In this document: in pieces, positions 1 to 13,433 of the stretch
Position numbering within the stretch: the first letter of the stretch is position 1
How the letters are laid out: every line of letters begins with the position of its first letter
Origin: Amphirosellinia nigrospora
Taxonomy: Eukaryota; Ascomycota; Sordariomycetes; Xylariales; Xylariaceae
DNA length: 64,000 nucleotides
Assembly: GCA_004123355.1 (NCBI GenBank)
Contig: SCHM01000005.1
Span: 620,001-684,000, forward strand
Direction of reading: 5' to 3'
Position numbers and translations under genes: made by a program
Notes under the pieces: generated by a model
What the model saw: only the letters and a program-made list of their open reading frames with translations
What the model was told of the DNA's origin: nothing
Database searches by the model: none

Positions 1-2
1 CT

Positions 3-1212
3 CAGTCGGAGTATATTGTGGCGGATACGGCCGTTCTATCCTGGGCACAAACACACCGCCACTTTGCAATCATTCATCAACTCCTCTCTGCAGGTTACCT
101 TGATTTCGAGCGGTTTTGTGAATATTTTGCAAAGCCGGGATGGAAAGTCGAACTCCTAAGGAGGTGCAATTCTTAGTTGAACAAAGCAAGATATTTGCGC
201 CACGAAATTGGACAAGCGATATGTTTCTCCCTTTGCAGATTCAGATCGTAGCCGCTGCTATATTACCCGGGGCACTTTAATACACTTCAGCAAACACTAC
301 GCCGGTACAATTCAAAGCCACATAGCATAGCGAGGCACCTATTGGATACCAACTTAGACATCGATGACATTGCAACCGTCCCTGATTTGCTTAAACTCAC
401 TTACTTCGCCAGCGTTCACTTAAGCCTTGCCCAACTCATGGCCAGGCTATTAGCACGCGAGCACAAATTTTGCAACGTTCCAAACTGTATGGATGCACAA
501 CCGCTCCATGTTGCTGTCATGGCAAATGACGCCATTGCTGTGGATATGCTCCTCAATCGAGGTGCAAACCCAAACCAGTATTGTAGGGGGAAGGCCTATT
601 TACCTCAAAAAGCTACGGTTTCCGATTCAGCTCCGTACTTCACCACGCCATAAGTCTCGCCACAAGTCTCAGAGACATCACAGTAATGCGGCGCCTCCTC
701 GCAGGTGGAGCAGATGTTCACTTCTCATATCCGATCCAACCAACGTATCCAGCACAGTGCTCACTGGGCCACACTAACCACAATAACTACAACCACCTTG
801 GCATAACAGTTACCAAGGAGATCAAAATGGAGATTCAGGAATTGCATAAAGAACGAAATCCTTCAAGCACGGGCCAGATAATATACAGTCTTGCCAAAGA
901 GCTTTAGAGCAAGAGCTGACGCCACTCCAATGCGCAGTTGTAGTCTCTGTGAATGAGACGGCTGATGACCTATATCTTGAACCGGTAAATTTACTACTCA
1001 GCTATGGAGCGGATTCGAATGATTCAATTTCCGAAGGCTTAACTCCTATTTTCTTAGCTATTCAATATCGCAGCGTTGCGATGGTTGAGATGCTTCTAAA
1101 AGCTGGCGCCAACCCAACTCTTGCGTGCCATAGTGGGCAAACAGCGGAAGAATACGCACTTGAAATTGGATTCCATGAAGTCAGAGAATTAATCCGAAAA
1201 TACCATATCTAG
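3..1212 (+). CDS. Ankyrin-repeat protein, 5'-partial, with apparent frameshifts
   Basis: C-terminal part of an ankyrin-repeat protein; its beginning lies left of the window. Ankyrin helices are readable along the whole stretch: AIIHQLLSAG near base 90, AIAVDMLLNRGANPN near 540-580, VMRRLLAGGADV near 690, VNLLLSYGADSND near 985 and VAMVEMLLKAGANP near 1080. The stop is the TAG at 1210-1212. The frame changes near 160, 277, 327, 590 and 905, and each change is what one missing base would cause (for example TTT for TTTT at 276-278). With those bases restored the ankyrin pattern is continuous, so the locus is more likely an intact gene with sequence errors than a relic. Ankyrin repeats mediate protein-protein contact; no catalytic domain is visible, so partner and role are unknown. 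A G13 run follows the stop. Confidence 0.6.
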
Positions 1213-1230
1213 CTATATGTCTTACCCTCC

Positions 1231-1243
1231 GGGGGGGGGGGGG
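1231..1243. repeat. Poly-G run, 13 bases
   Basis: An uninterrupted run of 13 G, 18 bases after the ankyrin stop codon. It is the longest G run in the window and its true length is doubtful, because shorter runs elsewhere appear under-called. Confidence 0.9.
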
Positions 1244-1613
1244 TTTCCGCGATTTCTGTGTGCGTGGCCTTTAGTTCTATGGGTCAGTGGCGTATCCGTA
1301 TCATAATACTAAATAAAAGTGCTATCACAAGGCATTGGGTTCTGCGGAGAAGGCCTACAACGGGAGGCTCAAAAGAAAAGGGGGGACTTTAAGGTCTGTC
1401 TATAAGTAGCGAGATTGCAGCGCAAAGAAGAAGAAGAAGCCAGAGACCGTTATGAACCCATGAGAGTCATCAGGTGCATACGAACAGCTATTCTAAGCCT
1501 TTAGGTACAAGAGTTTGAGATACAATATATATTTATTCGTGCCCTTTACGAGATAGATATATGAAACTAAAGAGCGTGAGGGGCGGTCCCCAGCTTGTCA
1601 GTGCCTCATCAGG
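1244..1613. other. Intergenic spacer
   Basis: 3' flank shared by the convergent ankyrin gene and the DJ-1-like gene. It contains an (AAG)n stretch near 1424-1439 and nothing else I can identify. Confidence 0.5.
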
Positions 1614-2581
1614 CTAGTACTCATCATAGTACTTGTATACGTGAGTAGAAATCTGTTTCCCATCCTCATCATAACGCTTTGGCAACACGGTCAACAAGCC
1701 ATCCACATCTCTAGGCTCGTAATCGAGACCCAAGGCTCCAGCCGTCAGAACGTCTTGGCCATAGTTTTCTTTAATCCAGTAGGACATCATGTCCATTCCG
1801 GCTACTGCGCCTGATCCGGTCCAGAGGTTCCCATCCACAACCCACTGCTTCATCGCCATTTGACCTGCGGGAAGCGTTTCTTCACCCATTCAATTTCCAT
1901 GTGGTTGATAGTCGCGTTCTTGCCGTCTAAAACGCCGGCCAATGCAGCGATATATGCGCCAGTGCACTTCAACAACAAAGTTAGATTTTATTATCCCAAG
2001 CGACACATGGTTGAGGCAGGATACAGTGCGGTAAAAGTAGAAATCCATCTAAAAGAAGTCTTTCTAAATCGACAAACAGAAGATGAATTCAAGTCCTGAT
2101 CACTTACGTTGGTGAACAATAGCTTCCCGGATGCTACATGACGACGAATAAATTGAGCTATTTTGGATGAAGCGTGAAGTCTGCTATGTTTGGACCTCCC
2201 AGAAGAAGATATCCAGCTCGGGCAATCTTCAACTGTCGTGGTTGGCACAATGGTGAGATGGCTCGTGAGCAGAGAAACAGGTTCCAGAGTGACCCCGATG
2301 TGATGGAAGACAACCTCTGGCGCTCGAGAGAACGTCGACTCGTCTATAGGCCCGTAAACCTTGACTAATGCATTACCGAATTAGTATTCGCATGTTTAGC
2401 AGATTTTGGAAGGTATGGGATTTATGTCTCAGTTCCAAATTATGATATCGAGAGAGTAAAGATACCACCTACGAGCATCTAGGATCTCTTTGCTTGATGA
2501 ATTGAGGAGATCAGTCGGCCCAATTACATCTATCGCCTGGTAATCATAGACGAGGGCGCCGAGAGTGATGCGTCGTGCCAT
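1614..2581 (-). CDS. DJ-1/PfpI (class I glutamine amidotransferase-like) protein, with apparent frameshifts
   Basis: Single-domain DJ-1/PfpI protein of the kind often annotated in fungi as isonitrile hydratase-like or transcriptional-regulator-like; its substrate is unknown. It starts at the ATG whose first base is 2581 (ARRITLGALVYDYQAIDVIGP), which encodes the usual first strand and DxxGP turn. Exons are about 2581-2473, 2364-2108 and 1966-1614, with GTAGGT and GTAAGT donors. Exon 2 carries YLLLGGPN. The nucleophile elbow TN-CTGAY spans the second splice and keeps the Cys; exon 3 ends with WVVDGNLWTGSGAVAGMDMM, typical of the family C-terminus. Three single missing bases are needed, near 2220, 2206 (CCC for CCCC, T for TT) and 1862 (GG for GGG). 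The fold, cysteine and splice sites are all kept, which argues for sequence error over decay. Confidence 0.7.
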
Positions 2582-4285
2582 TTTTTCTCAGTTGAAAATG
2601 GTGAGATTGAGTGGATAGTTAGATGCAGGAACTCTTATGATGAGGAAGAAAGCTGTTTGTGTTTCTGCTGAACTTCAAGCTTAATCTACGGATACCATAA
2701 TACTTTATATACTGTCTTGATCTAATATGTAATATGGCGAAAGTTCGGGTGGTGATACAGTTTGTAAGCCTTGGCTCATTAATCCCGAGCTGCAGCGGAA
2801 TTAAAATCATATTCTTGCATTCTATACTGGTTGAACCCTTCATGCGGTCAGATGCGACCCTGTTATAATGTTGATCAAGGCCTGACTGGCAATTTGCCAT
2901 GCCTCATACCAGCGCCCTCAACGATTACCATATCCACAAATTATCTTCAATCGCCACTCCGGTGGTCAACCCCGATGAGAGTCACAAGGACCTTGCGTTT
3001 TCATTACGCTCCGAGAAAAATATGCCATCTGTCCATATTGCTGGCATCGCATTATTCAGCGGCGGTTCTTTGTTCTCCCGCAAGTCACACGCATCTTATC
3101 AAATGGAAACGTAATCACACACTAACTAAACGGCTGCGACGAGGAAGCATAGCACTATTGAGATAGTGTTCGAATAAGATGTGCGATCAATGCGACGGCT
3201 ATGGTTGTCCCTCAATTGTTCTCCGATCTCGGACAAGTAGCATATTTATCAAGACATTTGTGTAAGCCACCTATGGGGTACAATATGGCATCTATTGTTG
3301 CGCAAGGATCCCAATACCATTCGTGGGCTACTAGTAGGTATACAGAGATTCCAATCACTTTTTCAGTCCCGGTGAGGCAGTACTCGCAGTCAACAAAGGT
3401 GGCGATAATATTGCCAAAGCGGTGTGCCTCACTGTGTTGATGACTAATACCCGGCGGGGGCTAATTAGTACGATACCAAAAAAATATACCATCGCCAAAA
3501 ATGAGAGGAATGAATATTCAATGTGCTCTTTTGCCATCATCTTGCTTCTTACCTAATAACCTTTTAAGGAATTGAGAGTTTGGTTTGATTATGATAAGTA
3601 TTTGGCACAAAGCAAGTTTTCTCTCTATTTCCTTTCTGCGACAGACATAGAACAACCCTCACATTCAATGATCATCCTTACAAAAGATATCATAGCTATG
3701 AATGCTGCATCGTGTGAGTTATGTGGATAGTAACCTTATTTCCTAAACATACCGTTGGTGGTTCCGGGGTCGACTAGGCAGCAAGTAAAGGTTGTCTATC
3801 CGTGACACGACTGAGCGTCGTAAACCCGATTAAGTAAGGATCATGAATAGCCGACATGGAGCTACCAGTTGACTAACCCAATACACCAAGACCCGCACAG
3901 AGTTTGTTTCCAAAAACCGGAGTCCTTGCAATGCCCATTTCCAAACCGCCTTAACGCCGCGAAGTAGCGCTTATAGTACCTAGCCTACTTCAGTAGGTAA
4001 TGCTGGGTAGGTGCTACTAGCGGCAATGAAGCGCGTGAATGAGTCATGAATCCCAGACGTCCATGTTATCTTATCAATCTGATCTTATCTGATCCTTTTG
4101 GTCAGTCTCGGAGTTTAGGCACGTGCCCCTCGCGCCGATGGCGGACTATAAGTATCAAGGCAAGAAACTAGGAATATCAGAGCATACACACATACCCATT
4201 CACTCGAGTTTGTTAACAGCTATTACACCTCTCATTCTCTTACTACGTTATAAGTCATCAACTAGATACCACCCTCAACATCAAG
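2582..4285. other. Intergenic region, 1.7 kb
   Basis: Lies between the divergent DJ-1-like and GNAT genes. Only short chance open frames are present. Near 3970-4015 there are several short TAGGTA/TACCTA motifs that recur in other spacers. A TATA-like TATAAG near 4147 is a plausible GNAT promoter element. Confidence 0.5.
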
Positions 4286-5031
4286 ATGTCGCAACCCAAT
4301 ATGAACACCATGATAGATGCCATCGGCTCTGCATTTCGCTCTGAACGGCTCACCTACCGAGCCATCGAAGACAACGAAGCAGACAAGGAGTTCATTTTCA
4401 CCCACCTCTCGGATACCGTGACCTGGGCCTTGGCGAACCCAGCGATTCATCGCCCTGCTAGTCGGAAGGCAAGTGATGAGTTGACCGTCTCTGGAATACG
4501 CGACTCCCTGTTAGCGGTCATGATCTGCATAACAGGCGATTCCCCCGCAACTTCTGAGCCCATTGGGGGTGTGTGGATCAAGGAGGCCAAACCTTACCAA
4601 CGTCGAGGCCTCATCGGCATTCGGATTTCAGCAGCTCATCAGGTTAGTCTCATGGGTCTCTATTACTAGACGCATCTACTCCGGGGCTATCAATCGATCT
4701 CGTCGCTTTAGACTCAGAGTCTACCCTTCTGCCCTAATAAAGAGGCAATAAGTGCTGACTAGTAATGGTGTGCGCCGAATAGAACAAGGGCTATGGTTTC
4801 GAAGCAATCAATTGGGCAATGGATTGGTCGTTTAGATGGGGAGGATTTCATAGCCTAGCGCTAGGTGCATCCCTCTACAATGAAAGAGCTGTGGCTGTAT
4901 ACAAGAAAGCGGGCTTTAAGCAGGAAGGGATCAGCAGGGAGGCCGTTTACAGGGACAGGAAATGGCTTGACACAGTTCAGTTGGCCATTCTTGAGCAGGA
5001 GTGGGAGGAATTGAGAGGTATAAAGAAGTAA
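4286..5031 (+). CDS. GNAT family N-acetyltransferase (RimJ/RimL type)
   Basis: Acetyl-CoA-dependent N-acetyltransferase, 201 residues. The acceptor could be a protein N-terminus or a small amine and cannot be told from sequence. Two exons, 4286-4642 and 4783-5031, are joined by a 140-nt intron (GTTAGT...AATAG) and give an uninterrupted frame. The intron falls inside motif A: the first exon ends ISAAHQ and the second begins NKGYGFEAI, restoring the acetyl-CoA pyrophosphate loop (Q-x-x-G-x-G pattern). Motif B follows as NERAVAVYKKAGFKQEG, the usual N-x-x-A-x-x-x-Y-x-K-x-G-F. The start ATG is preceded by AACATCAAG, a good fungal context. This is one of the few genes here that needs no frame correction. 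Confidence 0.88.
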
Positions 5032-7190
5032 GAGGATCTTTGGATAGGACTATTAGATCGTAATTATGATTTGGGGCTAGACTAGGTGCCAAAAGCTAAG
5101 AGCGAAGGAACATGACCGTAATGCATTCGCATGTAGTTCTATACATAAAACGCTGATTCGCAAATCTGAGGACAATGCAGTTAGCAAATTATAGCCAAAA
5201 CATTCATCACGGACGTAACCTAGTATCCAATCCATACACTCTAGTAATTTTAAACCCCTTTTTATGCAATTAAATAGACCACAGGTAAACACAGATAATT
5301 TTATATGTTTTATAATGGGTCAAAACCCTTGCGAACATCTTAGCTAAACCCTAGCTTGTGTATTACGCCAACATTCGCAATGCTAAAGGAGGTATACACA
5401 AATCACACGGAAGAAACTTAAACTCAGCTTCATGGCATGCTGCGGGGAGCAAAGGCGGGATCATCCGTAGTGCTTTTCTGTATTCTGAGATATAGAAGTA
5501 ATGGAGGATCTAGCTAATGTACAGGGTACAGGGATATTTGTATGGATACGCCCGTGGGTGAGTCAGGTGACTGCCAGGTGTAGGTACCACGCGTCATTCA
5601 ATTGATTCCTCACGATTAACTCACCGTGGTATCTAAACAGCCTAGGAAATGGCTCACAGGACGTGAAATGTGTGTGTGGCTGCTTTTCCGAACAGAAACC
5701 ATGCAGGTGTTCATGGCCTCGAGCGTAATCAATGATAATGGCCGCGAATGGCGGCGATACATCTCTACAACGTTCAAGAACATTTGAGCTACAGAAAATG
5801 TGGCAACACCTTGCCCAGTGGAGTGACAGGGGCTCTCCACCGCAGGAGACCCCGTCTTCTACAGCACACTAGCAGTCGCGGCTTTCACGAGTCGCATACG
5901 CCTCGTAGAAGCCTCGAACACTAGCCTGCCCTGTCCATACTAACTAAAAAGCAAAAAATAAACAAAAACAACTAACTAACTAACTACCTAACTAACTGTA
6001 AAAATAGGGGTAGTGGGTGGGAAATAAAACGTATCGTATACGTAGCTTTAGTGCACCAAAAAGTGTGATGTACTTATAGATGGTAAGGTTGTCTGGTGTG
6101 GGCCCTGGAGGCCTGTAGAACCACTTACTAGCACCGCCAGGATTAATTAGTAGTGCCAGCAATAGAAAGATGCTCTCAAATTTAATGGGCGCAAAAATGA
6201 CTGAGTTCCAAGTCCTGGGTAAAGATGTGTAAACAGGAGTAGATAAGACCGTTTAGATGCTTTGTGTGTACTCTCTCTGGTCCTTTCTTGCCCTTGCGCG
6301 TACCTAACCGTCACGACTCAACCGATTTTGTGACAAGGGCTGTGCTCAGGTGCTTGGGATTTAGAGTTCAATTCAGCTAATAATCTCTTTGGGGTCTCTA
6401 GGGGGCTCTGATTTCTAATTCGACTTCAATGTAACCTCGCCCAAAGCCTCAATTTATAGACGAATTCCAGGTCCTCTGCCTCCTCACAGGCCTCCGAAAG
6501 CCTCACTCCTCGAGAGGGGTTGAGGCTATTTCAACCAATACGAGTATACCATATATTATGTCTCAGCCCACGATAATGCCTCGGAGCGATGCCAGTCTTC
6601 CAGGACCTTCCAGGAAGTTTCCAGGAGTCTGTAAGGCTTCTGTAGCTAGGTCCTGTGACTAGCCCTAGGGTGGTCCGTGTGACAGATTTGACCTGGAACG
6701 CAGAAACCGCCTGCACTGGCGTTTTGCCGCCTCTTTCTCACAGCATGACAATCCACGCATCACATCTTAGTCACGGTTCTCTCAATGATATCTCACCCCT
6801 CTGAGTCTCTCGAGGATCTCTCGTAGCAAAGGTCTCTTGACACTCTCATGACATCTTGTAGGTGATCCTGTAATGCCGAGCAGGACCACCTACCCTACTC
6901 TGCAGCTATCGAATGCAATATTTCTGATTGGTTCATGTATACGCCCCTAACGAGGACATGGCTGCGAGTTGGTTGAAGGTGTGGCGCAGCATCGCTGGCG
7001 AATCGATCAGCATTGCAATACTGCCTTGCTTCTGCTTGGGCAGCAAAACGCTCTCTCTTACCCCTCCTTTCATCCTTATTTTACTTTCCTTGTTTTCTTT
7101 TGAGGGTAGCAGGATCAAGTTCTTACCACAAGGCCAAACTGAAATATCATTATCATTTACTATACCGACCGCACATATCCCTAAACCACC
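5032..7190. other. Intergenic region, 2.2 kb
   Basis: No gene that I can support. It contains a tetranucleotide-like tract (ACTA)n near 5967-5996 and a pyrimidine-rich stretch at 7050-7110, just upstream of the next ATG, that probably belongs to its promoter or 5' UTR. The 6,380-6,720 part is rich in CCTC/GAGG words but matches no element I recognise. Confidence 0.5.
5965..5997. repeat. (ACTA)n tract
   Basis: About seven imperfect AACT/ACTA units within the 5.0-7.2 kb spacer. Confidence 0.75.
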
Positions 7191-10100
7191 ATGGCAGATC
7201 CTGTGGGTGTGCTTGGCACTGCCCTCGGACAGTCTCGCTCGGACTCCAAACCTATCAAAGCTTGAACGCGTACGTTGCCGACTTCATTGCCCGAGAGGAG
7301 AAAGTCACTACAACTCTGACCGAACTGGCAAATTTCGAACAAACCATTGACAAACTCAACACTGCTGTGCAAATTTGTCAAGCCAACAATCTCATTCCAC
7401 TCGATGCGAATTTATCTCTTCTGCAGTCATGCAAAGACCAGATAGAAAGATTGCGTCGTCAGCTTCAAGATTACCAACTATCACCAACGACGGGTACCTT
7501 ACCAAGACTACAGAAGAAACTTGGCTACCCATTGAATCGTGGCAAGCTGGACGAGCTAGAGAAGTCTTACACAATTCCACGAGCTATCTCTTGATCTTGG
7601 TGGGGGCACTGGGCCTGTAAGTTATTATCCCCTCCGTGGTGTCCCGCATTATCAAGCTGCTCATGATACACCATCTTTATGCTCATGCTATTTTAGGTTC
7701 TCCAGCACTTCAATCGGTCGTAGTGTACAAGCCGTGGGTGATACGCAGCAGATCCAAACAAGCTTGATCACCAACATGGACAAGAAATTAGATGAGATGA
7801 AAACATTTTACCAAGAGACAGTCGCTCAGCTGAACAGCTTACATGTTGGCACTGACGACCTGATACACGCTCTTCAGAGTATGATGACGCAGATTTCCAT
7901 TCAAAGCGAGGCGCAAAAGACAGAGATCCAGATAGCGCCTCTCAGACTGCAACAGAGCGGTGAGATACGTGGTGCCGATGTCGACCGATTGTCCACGAGT
8001 GAGTTTGAATCTCGCACGGTCGTCTCGACAGGACTTACTGCAAAGCGCGGTTCGAGCGATTATGTCCAATCCGCACCCTCAGACGCGAAGAAATCGTCAT
8101 TCACATCGATTGTGTCGCAAAATGCCGTTGTATCGGCGTCGGGGCTTTCTCCCGACGAGCCACGTATGTCCCAGACATTGACCAAGGCCGACAGGAGATC
8201 GTCGTTAAATCGGTCATGCACGTGTAGTGTCAGAACGCGTCGTCGGACAACACGGACTACAGCCCATTGGAAATACTTTTCACTCTACTCACTCTACTCG
8301 AGCGAAGACACTAGTCCCGCACACGAACCAGAATGTGGACTCTACCTGGCTGATCTTGCTACTAGGTGTTGGATCTTGGGGATATCTTTTACAGGCCTAC
8401 GCTGGATCTGTCGAAGGGCTATTTCTATGCAGTATGCGCTCCGCTACGACGCTACTGGCTATAGCATAGACCGATTGATCCGATATTACCCCATGGTTGA
8501 TGACTCTCAATCACCCGCATTTCGGATTGTCAGGCTGGCGTATAGGGGACTACGCGTCCTACGTTACGGGAACGCACAGTTCGACCACTCCAAGTATATG
8601 TCCAGTGTTTTGTCGAAGCTTAGGGAAGTCTTTATGCACCGCAGGGCATCGCCTTTAGATGTTAACAGCCGGGAATGACACTGATCGATTATCTGATGCA
8701 TCTGGTAAGCTACTATCTTTACAAAACATGATAACTCGTACCCACTGCTCATACTCACTGGGCCGTACCATAGGAAAACCTTTTCTTTCCAGATGAAGAA
8801 CTCGATATATATATTCATAGTTCGATCACCAAACTGCTCGATTTTCAAGTATCTTTGGATGCCCAAACCCTGGTTTCTTACACTATCTCACATGAGAGAT
8901 ATGATTTTTCGGACAACGGCATTCAGTCGCGTTTGATTCAAATTATGCGTTCGGCCTTGCACAGGGGTTTCGAGCCCGACTACGGACAATCTGTTGAGAT
9001 CATTGACTACCTGAGATACAGTGCAGTAATAGCAGAGATTCCAGAACTAGCTTCCGGCCTTGAGCTAGACGCTCTATGTCAAGCTTTATTCAAGAAAGAT
9101 CTCGCTTTTTTGCGATATGCCTTGGCCAATCAATCCCAGTGTCTGGAGAACTTCGAGGAATACACGTTGAAAAAGCCACTGGTTGAGCTTGCATTACGAT
9201 GGCCAGCGGGCTTGGAGACACTGATTCAATACCCTTTTGAAAGTGTGAAAGACTATTTAGCCACAGCGGGGTTCGAGACAGTGATTTCCGCATGTAACGT
9301 GCTGTGCTGCGCCAAAAATGGCAGTAACTTGATTCTCGACATATTCTGTCAAAGTTGCGATTGCTCTGAGCCATTGAAAATCTTACTCGAGCATAAATGC
9401 CTCAGCGAAGAGATGGTTGAGAAGATTCCGGGATGCTATCCCGGAACTATATGGGCATTGATAGAACACATCGGCAAATGGCGAAGAGATTTGGAAAATA
9501 TTTTGTCCCTTTCGCTGAAGAGTGATTTAGAGGCTCAGCATGGATATACAAGCGATGGAAGATTGTTGGATGTGGGGGCACCTCGGGCGTATCATTACTT
9601 CGGAGCCATGGGATATTTCCCCACACCAAGTTTGGGCTGAGACGCGACGATTACCGGCTTTCACAACGTCTGGGACCCGGCGGAGCCAAATCAATCTACC
9701 ATAATATTTCGATGCATACATCTAAGTGGAAAGCCACCGACGAGCTTGCTCAGAGGGCATATGACTTGGGGTTCTGGGACTTGGACACGGAGTTTAACCG
9801 GCGCACGCCCCTAATGCACGCCTATCAACTAGACCACAATGAGAAATACGTCATGTGGTTAGTAAACCACCAGGCGAGTCTTCTTCGACCGTTTACTTGG
9901 ACTATTGTCAATGCTCAACGCCACGAGGGTTCCTATACAGTTCCAAAGCATACTGTTTTACACAAGTTGTGCCGACTAGATAGATGGATCACCTGCCAAT
10001 CCATGACTGGCTTCTGCGCAAAAATTCTCCCGCATGTAATTGCTACAGCCGGAGACAACCGTCTTGCTGACGGCTGCACTTGTCCTTGTGCCCCTCCGAC

Positions 10101-11035
10101 AGCTGCGGGCAGGGTTGAAAACGATCGCACAGGTTGCTTACCATTGACTGTGCTGCTCAATCATCTATTTGATCTATATGATTTTGGACGCGGCATGACG
10201 ACGGAGTTATTGGACTTCCTTGATCAAGTCCAAGAGCATGCTGAGGTCGTTATCCGATGTCTGACTTTCCGCCGTCTTCATATCCGGCATACATGCTGTC
10301 TATCTCAGTCCGCATCTAAGTGGCGGCAGGACCAGCTCCCACATGAGTACGACAGCGACTTTAAGGAGCTAAGGGAAGAGGATCAAGATTTGATCTGTCT
10401 TCTGAACTCCCTCATGGATGAGTTCGCGTCCGAATATAGAACCGAGGCTTTGCCATTGAGCAAGTTCTTAACCGGAACATGGATGCGGCGAACTAATGCC
10501 ATAGTGAGATTATAGAGACGACTCTTCTATTCTGCAGAACCATGTTCTGTCTGCTATGGGAGTTAAGATGACGGAGGGATTCGATACATCAGACGACTGG
10601 ATGGAATGGTTCGTTGAGGAAAACACAAAGCCGATGGATATCTCTAAGGACTTGGTAAATTCGACCGATGTGGGAGGCTTGGGAGAAAGCGCCACGAGCA
10701 CAAAAACCCTAGAAAATGACCTCAAAGATGTAGAAGACTACGTTGGGTTTAAAGACCCAGATGAAACCCTATGTAACCATAACGGATTGCTAATCGGTGA
10801 CCGTGTATATGCTTATTATAAGGGGAAAAAACGCATAGGTGCTTTATGCTCGGAGTTTTGGGATGCAGAGCTCGACATTATCGCAAGTGGGGAAGGTCGC
10901 GGTTCGAGGATTTGTATTGGGATATTTAAAATGCTCTGTAGCGCCATCCTGTCACTGAAATGGAAAGCTTTGCGGGCGAAGGCTCTCCTTTTTGAATACG
11001 TTGTAAATGGAGGTGCAGGGCAATCTAAGTGGTAG
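7191..11035 (+). CDS. Large PigL_N-type ankyrin-like fungal protein, with apparent frameshifts
   Basis: About 1,200-residue protein resembling the fungal proteins that start with a PigL_N-like helical domain and continue into ankyrin-like repeats. It starts at 7191 (MADPVGVLGTALG), followed by VSLGLQTYQSLNAYV. A coiled-coil segment (KKLDEMKTFYQETVAQLN) comes after intron 7617-7696. A C/H-containing linker (HEPECG) and SPAFRIVRL, a word I associate with this family, lie near 8325-8540; intron 2 is 8705-8773. The C-terminal part has LTFRRLHIRHTCC near 10260, which resembles the LTFExLxLTHTCC element of these proteins, and ends at TAG 11033-11035. Frame corrections are needed near 7224, 7575, 8672, 9637 and 10500; each agrees with one (at 10500 two) missing bases. 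Such proteins are often compared with NLR-like receptors, but no NTPase domain is seen here, so function is unknown. Confidence 0.6.
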
Positions 11036-13433
11036 TTGTCGACCTACCAGGGTAGACCCCCTGGGACCCCCCTTTGGCCTGCGGCTGGCTCTGCCTCCCC
11101 ACCTCTGCCTCCTCCCTGCCTCTAGAGGTAGATTATTTCAGACTCAGATTCATATTCATATTCAGATATAGCGGCTGTTGGTGATCATGCGTACTATTGT
11201 AGTACGTGAGCTAAACAGTTACTTGAGTGTGAATACGTTGTAGTTGATGCCTCGATTTAGAGTTTTAGGGGTCACGGTAGAATTACCCAAGCTTTGCCTT
11301 CCTCACAAGATATTTTCACTGCCAATATTGTGTTCAAAAAACAATGCTTTCCAATAAAGCGCCTATCTGAGCTGTCACGATAGGTTGTTTGCCATCATAA
11401 CTTGATTGATACTATAGGTTAATATTCTAAGCTATCCAAAGAAGTCTGACTATCTTGTGCCCTCTATATACATAGACCTATATGTACGATCACGTAACCT
11501 ACCTAACCTCCGAAGATGCCCTATTTGGTTTTATATACCCCTTAGGAATAGCTTCATCCAGGGGGGCAGTATCCACTTTACTGTGATAAGTATGTATACG
11601 GAGATGGCAGGCGTGTATCTATAAGGCTTTACTGGGGGGGTGACATTCCTCACCATATATATTACGAACCTAGGTATGTTAGGTGACCTCTCGGCTGGTA
11701 GGGAAAAGCCTAGAGTCTAGCGCATCGCTCAGAACGACCAGAGCACTATGGCAGCATTGTGGCCCAGGTGAAACCTTTAGCTTGGCCAACAGAATCCCGG
11801 AAGCATGCTGCATTAGGTACCTAAGGTAGGTAACTAAGCAAAAACCCTTATAAACGCCCTCACTTATATCAGACGCGAAGGAAACTAATCAGTCCCCTCA
11901 AATATAATCAATTCCATAATCTCCTCAGTCACGTCTTGTGACGACCAAAATCCAGAACATGCCAGACGCAAAGTCCTCCTCGTCTAGGCTAAAGCAAAAG
12001 CCAAAGCACAGAGCAAAACATAGCACTATAAATTAATTTCAGTAGCTCTAGAATCGCACTATGATGTAGAAACAACACTACTTAACTAGTATAGCATAGC
12101 TTAAGTTAACGGCTGTGCGACTGATGAAATTCAATGATCTAGTTCTATTGTCCTAGAACGAAGATCAAGTGAGAGCATCCTTGATGTGGGCCATAATGGG
12201 ATAGAAGCCTTCATTTTCTAATCCGAAAGCCTCCAGTTTTAGAGGCTTCATCATACACACTTCACATGTAATCCACATCGCTACTGCTAATGGGAATTGC
12301 CTGCTACTGCTCAGATTAACGTGCGAGACCCCTGTCATAGCGTTCATCGTAAGACATCTTATTCGGCTGATCAGACTGAAATCGACTTCGGTTAATTGAC
12401 TACAACGCTAATCGGCATATTAAGTTCATGAAGGAGTAATGAGGGGATGTTGCGCAAAATCCGCAGGATTCAAGCATGCCTGTTCATTCGTCGTAGCGTT
12501 GCATAGTAGAAAAACTACACGTTTATATTTACACAGGAGGCTGTTACCTGTCTGGTTAACAGATCGAAACTTGAGCTAAATTCCCTTGTCAATTCTTAGG
12601 TTGAATAGTCCGGCCGGTTTCGCTGCCGGAGTCTGCAGGATGATGCGAACGTATGTCGGAGCAGATATCAATGTTGTTATACATTTCAGGTGCTGCTTTA
12701 TGCGTTCTAGTAATAAAATTTTACAGATGCATAGCTGTAGGAAACTTAGTGTCTCCATTCAAGAAACATATAATACGGCTCCTCCATGCAACTGCTTAGG
12801 AAGAAGACCTTGGCTAACCGGAACTTTCCTTTGTAGACCGAGACTCACCCAAATCCAGATTTGTTCTATCGCATCAATAGGTAACAGTCACTCGGCTAAT
12901 TTGAGCGTAAGTCTAAAAAAAAGTGTGTAAAGCACGAACGGAGTTGTGAGCTGTGGCCTGATATCACTTTATCTTCAAAATAGCCCAGGTAGTTGAGTAA
13001 AGTAAGCCTATCGGCTCCGACTAAACACCGATCCGCGGGTTGGCAATGATCCAGCGCCGATTCAGTGGTGTTGATTTACAGTAGGATTGCCAAGCACGCT
13101 AAACCTAGATCTCCAGGATCTTGATCCATACTCTAACCTTAGCTGGTCTACCTAGGTAGTAATAGGATATTTTACCGCAACTACCGAACAGTCTACCTAC
13201 ATATCATCTAGTGTAGTACGTCAAATCCGGGCCGCTGGATCCACCGAAGACGGGCGGCCTTTCTGGATTTCTGCCAGGGTCGTTCTTCTATTTCAAGTAG
13301 AAGCTTGGCTCCCAAATTCTTGATCACACACGATTCTCGTGTCAATGGTTATATCTACCACGTTATTTCAACATCAAATAACCTTATATACTCGCTTCTT
13401 TCGGTTAAGTTCATCACATAGACTGAGAGAATA
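11036..13433. other. Intergenic region, 2.4 kb
   Basis: AT-rich spacer with no supported gene. It contains several short palindrome-like words (TTAGGTACCTAAGG near 11813, CTACCTAGGTAG near 13148) and a G8 run at 11633-11641. Candidate open frames at 12165-12930 show no recognisable domain or splice pattern. Confidence 0.5.
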
